Shown here: piece after piece, positions 6,270 through 8,172 of the stretch
Layout: each line of letters starts with the position of its first letter
Numbering within the stretch: the stretch's first letter is position 1
Assembly: GCA_903882765.1 (NCBI GenBank)
Contig: CAIRYE010000428.1
Coordinates: 1 to 8,172, forward strand
Origin: an uncultured Anaerolineae bacterium
Lineage (GTDB): Bacteria > Chloroflexota > Anaerolineae > Anaerolineales > Villigracilaceae
Length of the DNA: 8,172 nucleotides
Direction of reading: 5' to 3'
The notes under the pieces: generated by a model
What the model was told of the DNA's origin: nothing
The model's database searches: none
The model's input: the letters and a program-made list of their open reading frames with translations, nothing else
Translations under genes and position numbers: made by a program

Positions 6270-7279
6270 TCACCTCCTTTTTTTGTGGTGGATCGCCGCG
6301 TAACCAGTTTTGCGGATAATTTCAACTCTCGTACCGCTGGATTTTTCTTTTGAATTATGTCCAGTAACATGCGAGTTGCCTCTTGTCCAATAAGGGGAAT
6401 ATCCTGTTGCATTGTGGTGAGTGGGGGATCAAAGTAAGAAGAAAGTGGCATATCATCGACCCCCATGACAGCCAGTTGTGATGGAACTTGTAGGTTGGCA
6501 TCCCTTGCAGCACGTAGCACACCCATGGCCATACGGTCATTTTGAGCAAATACTGCGGTGGGGATCCTACCTTGTTCAATAAAGGAAAGAAGGGCGGTCT
6601 GCCCTGAAGTCGCAGACCAATCTCCTTCTATAACCATCGTTGGGTCAAAGGCTATTTTCGCTTCTGATAACGCGCGACGATAGCCTTCGGTTCGGTCTTT
6701 CGAGCAGTCCTCTTCCATTGGACCGGTGACCAAAGCAATTTTTTTATGGCCGAGCAGGATGAGGTGGTTGGTTGCGTCAAAAGCCACTTTTTCATCATCC
6801 AACGAGACTGAGCAAATATCTTTTTCATGAGCACTCGCACCCACAAAAACCAATGGGAAATTTTGTGGAATGAACTCATACCTACTATCAGCATATGGGT
6901 TAATGACGATCAATCCATCAACACGACGATGTCCCACTAACTCATTTACCAGAGCGCGAAAGGCGTTAGGGTCAGAGGCGGATGAAGAAAGTAGAAAATA
7001 GTCATGTTTACGAGCTTCAACTTCAGCGCCTTCAATGACGCTGGCAAAAGTAAAGTCAGTGAGATTAGGGGAAATACATGCTAAGGTGTGGGTTTGGCCG
7101 CGCGCCATTGAGCGAGCGATCGCGTTGGGGGTATAGCCCAGTTGTTCGATGGCAGATTCAACCGAAGCACGGGTAGAAGGAAGGACATCTTCCTTTTGAT
7201 TTATGACACGTGAAACAGTCTGGTGAGAAACACCAGCTTGTCTAGCTACATCACGAATGGTCGGCCGCTTACCTGTCAT
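6266..7279 (-). CDS. LacI-family transcriptional repressor
   Basis: A 337-residue regulator of usual family length. The helix-turn-helix is at residues 7-27 (TIRDVARQAGVSHQTVSRVIN), followed by the hinge (YTPNAIARSMARG, 49-61). The minor-groove residue, Leu in LacI and PurR, is Met58 here. The periplasmic-binding-protein-like sensor domain spans about 63-330, with the usual DRTEGYRRAL (Arg197), NDRMAMG (Asp248) and GVDDMPLSSYFDPPLTTM blocks that shape the sugar pocket and dimer. The ATG at 7279 begins MTGKRPTIRDV, a standard LacI N-terminus; its ribosome site is weak (GGA about 5 nt upstream). The last codons, KKGGD, contain a perfect Shine-Dalgarno-like stretch. It is first in the sugar-transport cluster and sits behind a palindromic operator, so it probably represses itself and the transporter until the imported sugar or a derivative binds. 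Confidence 0.96.
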   Translation of the reverse strand: MTGKRPTIRDVARQAGVSHQTVSRVINQKEDVLPSTRASVESAIEQLGYTPNAIARSMARGQTHTLACISPNLTDFTFASVIEGAEVEARKHDYFLLSSSASDPNAFRALVNELVGHRRVDGLIVINPYADSRYEFIPQNFPLVFVGASAHEKDICSVSLDDEKVAFDATNHLILLGHKKIALVTGPMEEDCSKDRTEGYRRALSEAKIAFDPTMVIEGDWSATSGQTALLSFIEQGRIPTAVFAQNDRMAMGVLRAARDANLQVPSQLAVMGVDDMPLSSYFDPPLTTMQQDIPLIGQEATRMLLDIIQKKNPAVRELKLSAKLVTRRSTTKKGGD

Positions 7280-7300
7280 ATTAATCCGATTAGCCCTTCA

Positions 7301-7328
7301 ATGTTACCGGTCACGTGACCGGTAACAT
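7301..7328 (-). promoter_or_regulatory. Operator: perfect 28-bp palindrome over the lacI transcription start
   Basis: ATGTTACCGGTCAC (7301-7314) is followed directly by its exact reverse complement (7315-7328). Each half contains a smaller near-palindrome, GTTACCGGTCAC and GTGACCGGTAAC, both fitting GTnACCGGTnAC with a central CpG, as in LacI-family operators. It starts 1 bp after the -10 box and covers the predicted +1 at about 7323, so a bound repressor would block the promoter. The likely ligand is the LacI-type protein encoded next to it. No second copy occurs elsewhere in the window. Confidence 0.85.
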
Positions 7329-7329
7329 A

Positions 7330-7358
7330 ATATTACAAGAACGATAATACAATGTCAA
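7330..7358 (-). promoter_or_regulatory. Sigma-70-type promoter of the lacI/transport operon
   Basis: On the minus strand a perfect -35 box TTGACA (7353-7358) and a -10 box TAATAT (7330-7335) are separated by exactly 17 bp. The -10 box is 1 bp from the palindromic operator, and the predicted start at about 7323 gives a leader of roughly 44 nt before the lacI ATG. Confidence 0.8.
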
Positions 7359-7870
7359 TAGGAAAAATATCACAAATTTCCTGCCTAAAATCATGACATA
7401 TCAGAAGTAGGAAGAATTGTTTATATTTGATTAGATTTACTGGATGATGGCTTGAAGTTAACGGAACGTGATCTTATGCCCCATTACAATAATTTTCCCG
7501 ATTGGAAAAACCATCTTATTGTAAGGTAAGCTCAAATGAAATTCTACATTCTTCTTATTTATGGATGGATTTTGGTGAGGTTAATTTATATTCAACAACC
7601 ATTATTTTGATCAACCTTCAATTAGTTCAAATCTGGAATCAACTTATTAAAGCACTAAGGAATTGTCAAAAATGGTAATTAAATAATAATTTTTCATAGC
7701 AATTCTTTAACCTTGAAGTGAGTATTGGATAGTGAAGAAAGTGATTGAAATGGAATAGAGAGGTGAGAAAAAAATCTACGGATTGTGCTTGGAAAAAAAC
7801 ACTGACAGCCTTTTCCAAACTTGGTTCTACTTTTTATGGTTATGTTTACTCAGGCTTGGGTGTGATGAAT
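7359..7870. other. AT-rich intergenic region without a convincing gene
   Basis: About 510 bp between the lacI promoter and the tRNA terminator. Both strands are broken by frequent stops. It contains a nested hairpin at 7484-7524, a 24-codon hydrophobic reading frame at 7536-7610 (+) and an 8-bp inverted repeat, TTGGAAAA facing TTTTCCAA, at 7789-7818 with a 14-nt loop. None has enough support to be called a gene. No tRNA-like fragments, long direct repeats or CRISPR spacing are seen. Confidence 0.6.
7484..7524. repeat. Nested inverted repeat (hairpin within hairpin)
   Basis: An outer perfect 9-bp repeat, TTACAATAA (7484-7492) facing TTATTGTAA (7516-7524), encloses an inner 6-bp stem, TTTTCC (7493-7498) facing GGAAAA (7504-7509), with a 5-nt loop. 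The left arm is continuous and the right arm has a 6-nt bulge. No T-run follows on the plus strand, so it is not a typical terminator. It could be a protein-binding site or a structured leader. Confidence 0.5.
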
Positions 7871-7920
7871 AAAAAAAATCTGGTTGTCATTGAATTATTT
7901 CACTGACAACCAGATTTTTT
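7871..7920 (-). terminator. Intrinsic terminator of the tRNA-Asp transcript
   Basis: A perfect 17-bp inverted repeat (7873-7889 facing 7904-7920, core CTGGTTGTCA/TGACAACCAG) with a 14-nt loop begins 17 bp past the 3' end of the tRNA. On the minus strand it ends in eight T residues (7871-7878). The plus strand also ends in six T residues, so it can stop transcription from both sides. Confidence 0.9.
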
Positions 7921-7937
7921 GTGCCACAGATTTTCTG

Positions 7938-8010
7938 CGACCCCGACGGGGTTCGAACCCGCGATCTCGGCCTTGACAGGGCCGCATGTTAGCCGCTACA
8001 CCACGGAGTC
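7938..8010 (-). tRNA. tRNA-Asp (anticodon GTC)
   Basis: The 73-nt cloverleaf folds completely. The acceptor GACTCCG pairs with CGGGGTC (one G-U); the D stem is GTGT/ACAT; the anticodon stem CGGCC/GGCCG carries loop CTGTCAA with anticodon GTC; the variable loop has five bases; the T stem GCGGG/CCCGT carries loop TTCGAAC. The unpaired base before the tail is G, the known discriminator of tRNA-Asp. CCA is not encoded (the next bases are CAG), so it must be added enzymatically. It stands alone with its own promoter and terminator. Confidence 0.97.
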
Positions 8011-8028
8011 ATTTGTTAAGCGACGAAT

Positions 8029-8057
8029 ATTTTATCATACGGGGTACATTGTGTCAA
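8029..8057 (-). promoter_or_regulatory. Sigma-70-type promoter of tRNA-Asp
   Basis: On the minus strand TTGACA (8052-8057) and TAAAAT (8029-8034) are separated by exactly 17 bp, close to the consensus for a housekeeping promoter. The predicted start near 8022 leaves a leader of about 12 nt before the mature tRNA. Confidence 0.85.
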
Positions 8058-8080
8058 GAAAAAACCTCCCGAATGTTAAA

Positions 8081-8123
8081 CCAAAGTAAGAATGTCCCCT
8101 TTTACCAAAGTTAAAATGTCACC
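8081..8123 (+). repeat. Tandem 19-bp repeats, probable insertion-sequence end
   Basis: Two direct copies, at 8081-8099 and 8105-8123, share the pattern CCAAAGTwArAATGTCmCC (16 of 19 positions identical) and repeat every 24 bp. A shorter similar piece (GAATGTTAAACC) precedes them at 8071-8082. Repeats like this next to a transposase start are typical of transposase-binding sites inside the ends of some insertion sequences. The outer tip of the element cannot be fixed without the other end. Confidence 0.5.
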
Positions 8124-8136
8124 AACAGAGGTGACA
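8117..8136 (+). promoter_or_regulatory. Hairpin covering the ribosome binding site of the probable transposase
   Basis: TGTCACC (8117-8123) faces GGTGACA (8130-8136) with a 6-nt loop, a perfect 7-bp stem. The right arm contains the GAGGTGA ribosome site of the frame starting at 8141, so folding would hide it. Confidence 0.4.
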
Positions 8137-8140
8137 AGAA

Positions 8141-8172
8141 GTGGACAAACTAACGACAATGAGCGAAAAAGA
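8141..8172 (+). CDS. Probable transposase, first 10 codons only (cut by window edge)
   Basis: A frame starting GTG at 8141 gives MDKLTTMSEK and then leaves the window. A GAGGTGA ribosome site (8128-8134) lies 6 nt upstream; an in-frame ATG at 8159 is an alternative start. The N-terminal style (T-M-S-E-K) and the repeats just upstream recall transposases filed under ISNCY-type elements, which often begin this way, but ten residues cannot establish a family. It is transcribed away from the tRNA-Asp gene, whose -35 box is only 84 bp to the left. Confidence 0.4.
   Translation, partial: MDKLTTMSEK

Noticed and set aside
6719..6730. Second ACCGGT-containing site (TGGACCGGTGAC) inside lacI as an auxiliary operator
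   Set aside because: It matches only part of the GTnACCGGTnAC pattern. About two chance copies of a 6-mer are expected in 8 kb, and another chance copy occurs at 427-432.
7313..7394. 27-codon hydrophobic minus-strand frame starting ATG at 7394
   Set aside because: It has no ribosome site and runs straight through the -35 and -10 boxes and into the operator of lacI, which explain the sequence better.
7862..7905. Short plus-strand frame starting at the GTG/ATG near 7862-7867
   Set aside because: Most of it is the perfect stem-loop of the tRNA terminator, and it lacks a ribosome site.
7938..8010. tRNA-Asp as an integration (att) site with a duplicated 3' end
   Set aside because: No second copy of the tRNA 3' sequence and no integrase gene are visible in the window.

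Overview
The window looks like a piece of a bacterial chromosome from the Anaerolineae (phylum Chloroflexota) or a close relative. This is inferred from gene style and is not proven. The grounds are a solute-binding lipoprotein whose lipobox (LTAC) runs into an Ala/Pro/Glu/Thr-rich tether, a MalG-type permease with an external insert of a kind I associate with this phylum, moderate GC with AT-rich spacers, and a tRNA-Asp gene without an encoded CCA end.

Almost everything is on the minus strand, so the genes read from right to left. From the right edge: the first codons of a probable transposase (+ strand, cut by the window) preceded by two copies of a 19-bp repeat; a tRNA-Asp(GTC) gene with a near-consensus promoter and a strong terminator; about 540 bp of AT-rich DNA with no convincing gene; then a compact cluster: LacI-family repressor, ABC solute-binding lipoprotein, MalF-type permease, MalG-type permease, alpha/beta-hydrolase (Est30-like esterase). 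After a 106-bp gap with its own candidate promoter comes the first 295 codons of a large protein resembling a GT-B glycosyltransferase, running off the left edge.

The central cluster reads as a regulated CUT1-type carbohydrate uptake operon. The LacI-type gene has a TTGACA-N17-TAATAT promoter with a perfect 28-bp palindrome over the predicted transcription start, so the repressor probably controls itself and the genes behind it. A terminator-like hairpin between the binding protein and the permeases would let the binding protein be made in excess. No ABC ATPase is present, so a shared ATPase encoded elsewhere is expected. No glycoside hydrolase is present; the only enzyme inside the cluster is the esterase, which suggests an acylated or esterified ligand, but the substrate cannot be read from the sequence.

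The most unusual points are the two permeases. The MalF-type subunit has about 210 extra N-terminal residues with six predicted membrane segments. The MalG-type subunit has about 115 extra residues outside the membrane between its first two helices, containing two copies of a short [N/D]GQ...GxFxxP unit. The operator (two abutting GTnACCGGTnAC sites), the partial glycosyltransferase-like protein, and the repeat-plus-hairpin arrangement ahead of the transposase start are also worth checking.
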